Shown: piece by piece, positions 7,555 through 13,833 of the stretch
Layout: the number at the start of each line of letters is the position of its first letter
Numbering within the stretch: position 1 is the stretch's first letter
NCBI GenBank assembly: GCA_007132365.1
Contig: SLOS01000405.1
Span: forward strand, 1-19,124
Direction: 5' to 3'
DNA: 19,124 nt
Source: Bacteroidales bacterium
GTDB lineage: Bacteria > Bacteroidota > Bacteroidia > Bacteroidales > PUMT01
The notes under the pieces: model-generated
Seen by the model: only the letters and a program-made list of their open reading frames with translations
What the model was told of the DNA's origin: nothing
Database searches by the model: none
Made by a program: the position numbers and the translations under genes

Positions 7555-7920
7555 TCAGAAAGGCAAAAGATCATCATCGGCAGGTGGAGGAATGTCTTCC
7601 GCCGGAGGGACTTTACTTTCAAATTCCGGTGCCGTTCCCCGGTGTGGTGAATCTTTTTCGATTCTCCATGCCTTTATATCGGTATACCATCTTTCATTAA
7701 ATTCTCTTGATTCGATGTTTACACTAACCTTCAATTCGTCACCTTCATGAAATCCTGTGATTTCTCCAGCCTTGTCCCCCCAGGCACTTATGCATATTTT
7801 CCTGGAGTATTCACCCGGAGTCTCTATTATAAAGTCCTGCTTGATCCAGGGGCCGTTTCTCCCGGTGCCGCTTTGCTGGGGAAGTATCTGTAATAGCTTT
7901 CCTGTCAGTACAATACTCAT
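7555..7920 (-). CDS. DUF3127 protein with SSB-like acidic C-terminal tip
   Basis: Small cytoplasmic protein of 121 residues that I recognise as DUF3127, a Bacteroidota family thought to have an OB-like fold. Residues 1-95 carry the conserved core (LTGKLLQILP, GPWIKQDFIIET, KICISAWGDKA, GDELKVSVNIESREFNERWYTD). A Pro- and Glu-rich linker follows, and the chain ends in DDDLLPF (115-121). That tail closely resembles the DDDIPF-type tip by which bacterial SSB recruits DNA-repair and replication proteins. A single-stranded nucleic acid role is therefore inferred, not shown. It is the last gene before a bidirectional terminator and 71 bases downstream of the FKBP gene, so it may share its transcript. 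I found no good separate promoter in that gap. Confidence 0.87.
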   Translation of the reverse strand: MSIVLTGKLLQILPQQSGTGRNGPWIKQDFIIETPGEYSRKICISAWGDKAGEITGFHEGDELKVSVNIESREFNERWYTDIKAWRIEKDSPHRGTAPEFESKVPPAEDIPPPADDDLLPF

Positions 7921-7991
7921 TGCAGTATAATATTATCCTTACCGCTGATTTAAACCGGATATGCTGAATATACAATTCCCTGTTTTCCTGT

Positions 7992-8675
7992 TTATTCGGA
8001 GACTATATCAAGCAATTCAACTTCAAAAATCAGCATCATATAAGGCTCAATTGCTCCTCCCTGGCGGGGATTGGCTCCATAGGCCAGCTCCTGGGGAATA
8101 TATAGTTTCCATTTTGATCCGACCGGCATAAGTTGGAGAGCTTCTGTCCATCCCGGTATGACACGGTTCAGAACAAACTGTGCCGGCTCGTCTCTCTGGT
8201 ATGAACTGTCGAATACAGTACCATCGATCAATGTTCCTTTGTAGTGGACAACAACTTCGTCTTCAGGGCCGGGCTTCGGACCATCTCCCATAGTTATTAC
8301 CTCATACTGTATACCGGATTCGGTCGTGGTTACTCCCTCTTTTAATTTGTTCTCCGCCAGAAAATTTTCTCCTGTTTCAAGGTTATCGCCAAACTGAAGC
8401 CTGGAGAAATATTCATTTATAAGCATATTTGCCTCCTCAGGATTGAAGATTGTTGATTCACCGTCAAAGATCTCCTGAATTGCCAGTGATATGGCATCAG
8501 GATTGATATCCTCCAGTCCGCTCATCAAAAGGCTGGATCCGAATGTAACACCGATGGCATAACTGATAGTGTCGCTTTCTGTTTTTAATTCAGAACGTGA
8601 TCTACCACTTTGTCCGCATGATGAAAATACCACTGCGGAAGCAAGAAAAAGGGTTAAAAAAAACTTTGTTTTCAT
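7992..8675 (-). CDS. FKBP-type peptidyl-prolyl cis-trans isomerase, lipoprotein
   Basis: Catalyses proline isomerisation to help folding of envelope proteins. The 227-residue protein has a lipoprotein signal with lipobox Phe-Ser-Ser-Cys20. An N-terminal FkpA/Mip-like dimerisation region (about 34-112: DTISYAIGVTFGSSL and helices) precedes an FKBP domain (about 120-225) with VHYKGTLIDGTVFDSS (143-158), VIPGWTEALQLMPVG (172-186) and LAYG (197-200). The aromatic pocket residues typical of active FKBPs are largely present. It is likely anchored facing the periplasm. The 151 bases upstream of its ATG hold no gene and no strict promoter match; the nearest candidate, TACTTTCG on the minus strand, has one mismatch. 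Assignment is firm. Confidence 0.95.
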   Translation of the reverse strand: MKTKFFLTLFLASAVVFSSCGQSGRSRSELKTESDTISYAIGVTFGSSLLMSGLEDINPDAISLAIQEIFDGESTIFNPEEANMLINEYFSRLQFGDNLETGENFLAENKLKEGVTTTESGIQYEVITMGDGPKPGPEDEVVVHYKGTLIDGTVFDSSYQRDEPAQFVLNRVIPGWTEALQLMPVGSKWKLYIPQELAYGANPRQGGAIEPYMMLIFEVELLDIVSE

Positions 8676-8826
8676 GTGTTTATAAATTTTAATTCAAGGT
8701 CATATGGAACTCCAATGCTTTATACATGTTATTGATGATTATAAAATATCATTATCAATAAAGCAGCGAAAGTAAAGTAAATAATCAAGAAAACTTAACA
8801 AAATCTCAATATTTTAATCTGGAAAT

Positions 8827-9492
8827 CTAATTAAGTGGTTTGGTTGCCAGAATAATCTGCCTTTTACCGGGCGGACCGGGTATGCGTTCAACCATAAGGC
8901 CTGCTGACTGCATATTACGTTTTACCTGCCCACTGGATGAGTATGTGGATAAGATAGCTCCCGGGTTCATCATTTTGAATATATTTCTGAATATATCAGG
9001 TGTCCATAATTCTGTTTGTACATCCGGCCCGAAGGCATCAAAATAGATTGCATCATAGGTTTCGGCGGAATGGTAAGTGGTGAGGTCGGCCTTTATTTTC
9101 TTTAATCTGAAAAAACGGCTGATCTGTTCTTCTTTTTCCCAGGCACATTCGTGTAAACGGCCGAACAGCAGGGAGTCTTCGATAATTTCAGAAAGATAAC
9201 CGGCGAATTCCAGCCATTCGGATTTTTGAAGCGGATACATCTCAACTGAGTGATAACAGATATCTTTTTTCCAGTTTTCAGCCGCCCTGCAGCTGAGAAA
9301 CGCATTGAGCCCGGAGCCAAAACCTGTCTCGAATACCCTGACTTTTGATTTTTGTACCTGCCGGAGCACTTTGTCGATATATATGAATACAGATTCCTGG
9401 ATTGCCCCGTACATGGAATGATAATATTCATTCAGCTCCGGTACGAAGAAAGTCGGGGAACCATCACCTGTTCTTTTTATAACTCTTTGCAT
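8827..9492 (-). CDS. mnmD: tRNA 5-methylaminomethyl-2-thiouridine methyltransferase, MnmD type
   Basis: SAM-dependent enzyme for the last methylation in making mnm5s2U at the wobble position of tRNAs for Lys, Glu and Gln; cytoplasmic. The 221-residue protein matches the stand-alone methyltransferase domain (MnmD / MnmC1): DGSPTFFVPELNEYYHS near the start, GAIQES (29-34), SAM-binding ETGFGSGLN (55-63), YFDAFGPDVQTELWT and a C-terminal PGPPGKRQI segment. The oxidoreductase half of the fused MnmC of enterobacteria is absent, as expected for this type. The ATG at 9492 is 30 bases after the S41 stop, so it is likely the third gene of that operon. An AGAGAGAG tract just before the ATG may act as a weak ribosome binding site. 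Confidence 0.92.
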   Translation of the reverse strand: MQRVIKRTGDGSPTFFVPELNEYYHSMYGAIQESVFIYIDKVLRQVQKSKVRVFETGFGSGLNAFLSCRAAENWKKDICYHSVEMYPLQKSEWLEFAGYLSEIIEDSLLFGRLHECAWEKEEQISRFFRLKKIKADLTTYHSAETYDAIYFDAFGPDVQTELWTPDIFRNIFKMMNPGAILSTYSSSGQVKRNMQSAGLMVERIPGPPGKRQIILATKPLN

Positions 9493-9522
9493 ACTCTCTC
9501 TCAGGGTTATTCCGGCTTGAAT

Positions 9523-10551
9523 TCAGTGTCCGGCGGACCGGATAAAACTGATTGCTGCTTCAAGGATTGTATCTATGCCCCTTCGTTCATCTATTCTGGT
9601 AATATTTACAGGGATTGAAGGAGGAATCCCGTGCTCTACATTAAAACCATCCGGGGTAATTGTCATTGTTCTGGGGAACCGGAACCTCCATCCGTTAAGA
9701 AGTTCGTAATCATAAGGTGTGCCTCCGCCACCACCTGTTGTGTCTCCCATAACTGTTGTATGGGGAAAGGCTGACATATAAAGAACAAAATCGTTGGTGG
9801 CGCTGTAGGTGCGCCGGTTGGTGAGTACAACAACTTTGCCGGTAAACTGTTTTTCCCCTTTGGGAGTGACATAATTGGGCTGGGGAGTTGTAAAATCACC
9901 ATGTCCGGGGCCTGATTTGTAAAGGGTGTATGAGACAAGCCTTTGCCTGTCAGCGAACCTGCTGGCTATAATCTCACCGGTGCTGCTGAATCCCCCGCTG
10001 TTATTGCGGATATCAAAAACTATTCCCCTTGTTCCGTATAACTTATCAATTATCTTATCTATTTCTTTCTCCCTGGTTATTTCTGAAAACGATCCATTGT
10101 ATATATATCCGACGGAATCTATTATAGTTACTGAAAAGTTGCCTATTTTAATGAAATCGTCACCCAGGTAGTTTTTCTCCAGAATCGTACTGTTGAAATT
10201 TGAAGGATACTGAGAGTACCATTCCAGATTTCTTGACTCATCAAAACCGGAATAAAGGTTCACATGACCGTCACGAAGCTCATTCAGCATCTCTGCCATT
10301 TTATCGAAAAGCTCACGGTCAGATAAACTGTTGTTTATTTGAGGCCGGTATACCATGTAGATAGAATCCCAGTCTATTCTTTTAAATTCAAAGAACGAAT
10401 AATTCCTGTCCAATGTGGTCCATAACAGCTCAAAATTATTCTCATTGGTGTTATTTTCATCTTTTTCTATCAGCAGTTTCTCGCATGATGTGATGACTGT
10501 CAGAATTGAAAAGAATAATATGGGAAGTCGCCAGTGCATAAGGATTATCAT
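9523..10551 (-). CDS. S41-family serine peptidase, lipoprotein
   Basis: Predicted envelope peptidase of the C-terminal-processing / tricorn-core superfamily, 342 residues. A hydrophobic signal ends in Val-Ile-Thr-Ser-Cys23 (Cys19 if the ATG at 10539 is used). An N-terminal helical segment contains LRDGHVNL (92-99). The S41 core (about 148-320) contains VFDIRNNSGG (178-187), the nucleophile Ser250 in TYSATNDFVLYM, GDTTGGGGG (269-277) and GIPPSIPV (308-315). No Lys is seen where CtpA-type enzymes have their base. His96 of the Asp-Gly-His motif and Glu306 instead suggest the tricorn/IRBP-like Ser-His-Glu arrangement; this is inference. There is no clear PDZ domain. It starts 3 bases after the stop of the outer-membrane protein gene, which implies translational coupling. 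Confidence 0.88.
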   Translation of the reverse strand: MIILMHWRLPILFFSILTVITSCEKLLIEKDENNTNENNFELLWTTLDRNYSFFEFKRIDWDSIYMVYRPQINNSLSDRELFDKMAEMLNELRDGHVNLYSGFDESRNLEWYSQYPSNFNSTILEKNYLGDDFIKIGNFSVTIIDSVGYIYNGSFSEITREKEIDKIIDKLYGTRGIVFDIRNNSGGFSSTGEIIASRFADRQRLVSYTLYKSGPGHGDFTTPQPNYVTPKGEKQFTGKVVVLTNRRTYSATNDFVLYMSAFPHTTVMGDTTGGGGGTPYDYELLNGWRFRFPRTMTITPDGFNVEHGIPPSIPVNITRIDERRGIDTILEAAISFIRSAGH

Positions 10552-10554
10552 GAG

Positions 10555-11379
10555 TTAAAAGAAAGTTTGCAGTATTATTCCGTGAGTGGCTGTTTTGAGC
10601 TGATTTATATTATTATGACCGGAATACTCCCACCTGTATCCAAACCTCAGGGCACTGTTGTTTCTTAATTTGTATTTAAAAGAGAGTTCTGACCCCAGTC
10701 CGAAGAATTTATTCAGTGAAACAATCTCAATACTGTTTAAAAGGCTTTGCAGATTACCTGTATTATGGTCGAGGAATCCCTCCGGTCTGATATAGGAGTA
10801 GGTTGGACGGATTATTAAGGCGATAACAGGCATGTAGATCTGTAATGAAAGGTCGCATTCTCTCGCATTCAGGGAAAGAGGATAAGCGAGAGAGCTGCTG
10901 ATATTGAAGGTGCTGAAAGAAAAATTATTTTTGGCACTGTTTGCAAATTGATTATGCTCATAATAGGTAAACTGGGAGCCTATGATGCCACCCAGAAAAA
11001 AAAATCCTTTGTCGCCAGATAAATTTCCTGCAAATCTCATATGAGAAAAGCTGATGCCGGACTTAAAACTTTGTATCTGCAATAGATTCTGACCCGGATA
11101 TATGGTTGATATGGTTGGGGTTATATTTCCATAAAGAAAATTTGCCTCCAGTTGGTTTGATGTTTTTTCTGTCCGGTGGTTATACCCGGCCGTAAGAAAG
11201 AGGTGGTTGCCGTTGTAATAAAGTGGTGATATTCCTTTATCCCTCAATCCTATATGTGCCCAGCCAGCCCCAACATAGAAATGGCGTTGTTTCCTATCTT
11301 CTGAATAGCCTTCAATGAAAACCGGAAAAAGAAAAATAAAAATGGAAAATACTTTCAAGTAATAATTTTTCGACAGCAT
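10555..11379 (-). CDS. Predicted outer-membrane beta-barrel protein, function unknown
   Basis: I do not recognise a named family. The 274-residue protein has a signal peptide (about 1-25, hydrophobic FSIFIFLFPVFIEG). A series of alternating amphipathic strands typical of small outer-membrane barrels follows (HFYVGAGWAHIGL, HLFLTAGYNHRTE, FFFLGGIIGSQFTYYEH, SLQIYMPVIALIIRPTYSY, ELSFKYKLRNNSALRFGYRWEYSG). It ends with aromatic residues (GIILQTFF), as expected for recognition by the barrel assembly machinery. It heads a minus-strand unit with the S41 lipoprotein (3-base gap) and mnmD. The first two may work together at the outer membrane, but no substrate can be named. Confidence 0.78.
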   Translation of the reverse strand: MLSKNYYLKVFSIFIFLFPVFIEGYSEDRKQRHFYVGAGWAHIGLRDKGISPLYYNGNHLFLTAGYNHRTEKTSNQLEANFLYGNITPTISTIYPGQNLLQIQSFKSGISFSHMRFAGNLSGDKGFFFLGGIIGSQFTYYEHNQFANSAKNNFSFSTFNISSSLAYPLSLNARECDLSLQIYMPVIALIIRPTYSYIRPEGFLDHNTGNLQSLLNSIEIVSLNKFFGLGSELSFKYKLRNNSALRFGYRWEYSGHNNINQLKTATHGIILQTFF

Positions 11380-11384
11380 TAAGG

Positions 11385-11414
11385 CAAATTTATTTGAAGG
11401 AACAGTAGATTCAA
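11385..11414 (-). promoter_or_regulatory. Bacteroidota-type promoter for the outer-membrane protein operon
   Basis: Read on the minus strand: TTG at 11414-11412, a 19-base spacer, then TAAATTTG at 11392-11385. The -7 box ends only 5 bases before the A of the ATG (11379), so transcription would begin at or next to the start codon. That implies a leaderless or nearly leaderless mRNA if this is the true promoter. Confidence 0.5.
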
Positions 11415-11667
11415 TACAGAATTTATAAACGATCTCAGTTTGGATATTCGTATTGGCAACCAGAACAAAACCCTGCCTGAATAAACTTCAGGAGGGCTAA
11501 AGTAATAAAACTTATCATAAAGTTTTAATCAAACCGGTAAGTATGGTCATATCCGGGTTTAACTATTTTTCAGTTCACTCTTCTACAGACCTTACAAGTA
11601 CATCAGATCTTATCTGTGATATTCTGAACCACCGTTCAGGTACTTCCCAAACTCAGTGATAATTTGA
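11415..11667. other. Divergent intergenic region with several small hairpins
   Basis: This is the central part of the 356-base gap between divergent genes. I see no supported gene here. It contains inverted repeats: CCTGAA/TTCAGG at 11476-11492, extended by CCCT/AGGG (11471-11474, 11493-11496) around a one-base bulge; TAAAACTT/AAGTTTTA at 11506-11527; CAGAT/ATCTG at 11604-11616; and CTGAAC/GTTCAG at 11624-11639. No T-run follows the G+C-rich ones on the plus strand. They could be operators, a small RNA or chance. Confidence 0.35.
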
Positions 11668-11698
11668 TTTGAAAGTTGAGGTTATCTTGTTAATTTTG
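11668..11698 (+). promoter_or_regulatory. Bacteroidota-type promoter for the 11736 gene
   Basis: TTTG at 11668-11671, a 19-base spacer, then TAATTTTG at 11691-11698. This is a full match to the phylum consensus with ideal spacing. The predicted transcription start near 11703 gives a leader of about 33 bases before the ATG at 11736. Confidence 0.7.
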
Positions 11699-11735
11699 TT
11701 TTTGTAAGGGTAAAACATACAATTAATCTGCAGTC

Positions 11736-12239
11736 ATGCATAAAAGAAACGTTTATCTTCTGGTAGTTACTCAATCGGTAATAATTGCCATATTATTGGT
11801 CTACCTCGTTCTTTCTGTCGGTAGTCAGGATAAAATTCACTTACTTGAGTCGAAGATGGCCGGAATGAAGGAATTCAACTCGTTGTTGAAGCACCGTAAT
11901 GACAGTCTGTCGCTATTGATCCGGGAGATTAGTATATCAAATGCCTTTCCTCCGTTTCTTGACAGGAAGCAGGAGGAAGAACTTGTAAAAAAGGGCCTTC
12001 AGAATCCGGTTGAGGACCTTAGAGATGATCTGGTTGCTGATCCTGGTCTGATCATAACATCAGCAGTTCTTGGGGGACAAATGGGTTTTTATTTACGTGA
12101 AGGTATTCACATACTTAACAAAAGGTGGGTGTTTGCCTATTTTGAGGATGGCCACATAGCCGGGGCCATGCTGCTGAGATACATTATAGATCAACAGGGC
12201 AATATCGAATGGGAGGTATTTGACGAAATTATATATTAG
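11736..12239 (+). CDS. Membrane-anchored protein of unknown function
   Basis: I do not recognise a family. The 167-residue protein starts with one transmembrane helix (about 6-28), which reads as an uncleaved anchor. A short heptad-like coiled-coil stretch follows (about 32-66: KIHLLESKMAGMKEFNSLLKH). A compact soluble domain (about 101-167) is rich in predicted beta strands (IITSAVLGGQMGFYL, RWVFAYFEDGHIAGAMLLRYI, GNIEWEVFDEIIY). The soluble part would face the periplasm if the positive N-terminus (His-Lys-Arg) stays inside. It stands alone, with a good promoter just upstream and a convergent neighbour (rnz) 54 bases downstream. A real gene is supported by the promoter, composition and domain order; function is open. 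Confidence 0.78.
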   Translation: MHKRNVYLLVVTQSVIIAILLVYLVLSVGSQDKIHLLESKMAGMKEFNSLLKHRNDSLSLLIREISISNAFPPFLDRKQEEELVKKGLQNPVEDLRDDLVADPGLIITSAVLGGQMGFYLREGIHILNKRWVFAYFEDGHIAGAMLLRYIIDQQGNIEWEVFDEIIY

Positions 12240-12293
12240 TACTCGCATTGGAATTCTGAACAGATATTATCAGTCCCCGGCTACCGGTCATTT

Positions 12294-13229
12294 TTAACGG
12301 GCTACCCGGACCTGTTCCACATGGTGGCTTTCCCCGTCAATTGCCGCATATGTTTCAGGGAATTCTGACCTGGCCTCCTCAACAAGAATATCCGTTGTTT
12401 TGTAGCGGGCAGAAAAATGTCCTATTATAAGTTTTCCGGGTTGAGCCCTGGCAGCCAGCTGTCCGGCCTGCCTGGCAGTTGAATGCCCTGTCTCTGCAGC
12501 TCTGTCAAGCATATTGTGAAGATATGTGGCTTCATGATAAAGGATGTCGACATTTTTAATATGAGGTATAATTGATTCAGTGTATTTCGTGTCGGTGCAA
12601 TAAGCCAGTGATCTTTGTTTAAAGGGAGGTAGTGTCAGAGCACTGTTTGGAATAGTTTCACCTTTCTCATTTATAAAGTCACTCCCCATTTTAATGTTCA
12701 CCATTTCCCTTACGGGGATTTTATGGTGGAGGATCATCTCTTTCCTGAGGTTAAGCATAGGAGCTTTTTCAATGAAAATGAATCCGCAGGCAGGAACCCT
12801 GTGCTTTAGCGGTAATGTATGAACCTCAACCTTTTCGTCCTCATAGATAAGATCTTTTTTCTTTGAACCAATTGGGTGAAAAATAATCCTGAAGGGAAGA
12901 GGGTATTCATAATAGTATTTCTTATGATCTTCAAGTATCAACTTCAGTAGCGGGTTTGCATATATGTGCAGATCAGATTTCCTTCCCAGCAGGCTGAAAG
13001 AGCTTATCAGTCCGAAAAGCCCGAATGTATGATCGCCATGAACATGCGAAATGAAAATATGATTTATTTTGCCCGGACTTATCTTGAACCTTCTCAGCTG
13101 TATCTGGGCACCCTCTCCGCAGTCCGCCAAAAAAAACCGCTCATGTATGTTAACTACATGAGCGGCCGGGAACCTGTCGGAAGTGGGTACAGCTGAACTA
13201 CTTCCTAATATTGTAAATGAAAATGACAC
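12294..13229 (-). CDS. rnz: Ribonuclease Z
   Basis: Zinc-dependent endonuclease that matures tRNA 3' ends; cytoplasmic, metallo-beta-lactamase fold, 311 residues (usual ~300-310). Visible motifs: LGSSSAVPT near the start, FLADCGEGAQIQLRR (33-47), the metal-binding HVHGDH (62-67; most family members have HLHGDH), LKHRVPACGF, the Asp of YCTDTKY, the HEATY segment, GHSTARQAG and GHFSARY. The start codon is GTG (13229-13227), chosen because MSFSFTILGSS aligns with the family N-terminus and no in-frame ATG lies upstream. It follows the STAS gene by 21 bases in the same frame, so the two form an operon; the pairing recurs in Bacteroidota as far as I recall. Firm call. Confidence 0.95.
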   Translation of the reverse strand: MSFSFTILGSSSAVPTSDRFPAAHVVNIHERFFLADCGEGAQIQLRRFKISPGKINHIFISHVHGDHTFGLFGLISSFSLLGRKSDLHIYANPLLKLILEDHKKYYYEYPLPFRIIFHPIGSKKKDLIYEDEKVEVHTLPLKHRVPACGFIFIEKAPMLNLRKEMILHHKIPVREMVNIKMGSDFINEKGETIPNSALTLPPFKQRSLAYCTDTKYTESIIPHIKNVDILYHEATYLHNMLDRAAETGHSTARQAGQLAARAQPGKLIIGHFSARYKTTDILVEEARSEFPETYAAIDGESHHVEQVRVAR

Positions 13230-13250
13230 AATGATCTGCAGTAGCCTGTG

Positions 13251-13607
13251 TTATCCGCTTGCCTGTTCAGTTTCTATGAGTTTTGCAGCATCCTGGATGG
13301 TCGGTGTAATGTTCAACACAGTATCAAGCTGAGAGATGGTAATAAGCCTTTCAACGGCGTCATTTAATCCTGTGAGGACAAAAATACCGTTGGCATTTTT
13401 ACTTAGGCGGTTGGCAACCAGAATGGCACTTAATCCGGAAGAATCGCAGTACTTACAGTTGCTTAAGTCCATAACCACATTTTTTTCTCCTTTACCCGAA
13501 ATCAAAACAAGTTCCGATTTCAGTGCCGGAGCAATGTGGGTGTCAAGCTTTTCTTCAAGCACCTGTATCTTCGTGTAATTTTCAAATTTCTCAATATTGA
13601 ATTCCAT
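13251..13607 (-). CDS. STAS-domain protein, anti-sigma-factor antagonist type
   Basis: A 118-residue single STAS domain of the SpoIIAA/RsbV kind, which normally switches between a phosphorylated and a free state to release a partner from an anti-sigma or related kinase. The fold is readable: strand YTKIQVLEEKLD (11-22), helix, KNVVMDLSNCKYCDSSGLSAIL (43-63) and a C-terminal VERLITISQLDTVLNI segment. Ser56 and Ser57 of CDSSGL sit at the phosphorylation site of SpoIIAA. No kinase, phosphatase or sigma factor gene is nearby, so the partner is unknown. ATG at 13607; the 226 bases upstream hold no gene and no strict promoter match, only a small hairpin ACTGT/ACAGT at 13673-13687. Confidence 0.92.
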   Translation of the reverse strand: MEFNIEKFENYTKIQVLEEKLDTHIAPALKSELVLISGKGEKNVVMDLSNCKYCDSSGLSAILVANRLSKNANGIFVLTGLNDAVERLITISQLDTVLNITPTIQDAAKLIETEQASG

Positions 13608-13833
13608 TATTAAAAGTTTTAGTTATGGTCTTTTCACAATAATATGTTTATAATATTATCTTGGGTGCTTCAACTGTATAAAACAGTCAGACAACTAAAT
13701 TAATATAAAAATACAATTTAAGTTTAATAGTTCCATGTGTTTAAGGGAGCAAAATATAAAACCTCTGATAAATTTACTAATTATTTATAAGTTTTAAAAC
13801 AATTGGATATTATAATTCAACATCCGGTTGATT

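Noticed and set aside
11543..11659. 38-codon ATG frame in the divergent gap
   Set aside because: Ser/Thr-rich composition without a hydrophobic or domain pattern, no ribosome binding site, and it overlaps two hairpins; not supported as a gene.
12240..12293. Possible terminator CCGG-CTA-CCGG followed by TCATTTTT between convergent genes
   Set aside because: The stem is only 4 base pairs; too weak to call.
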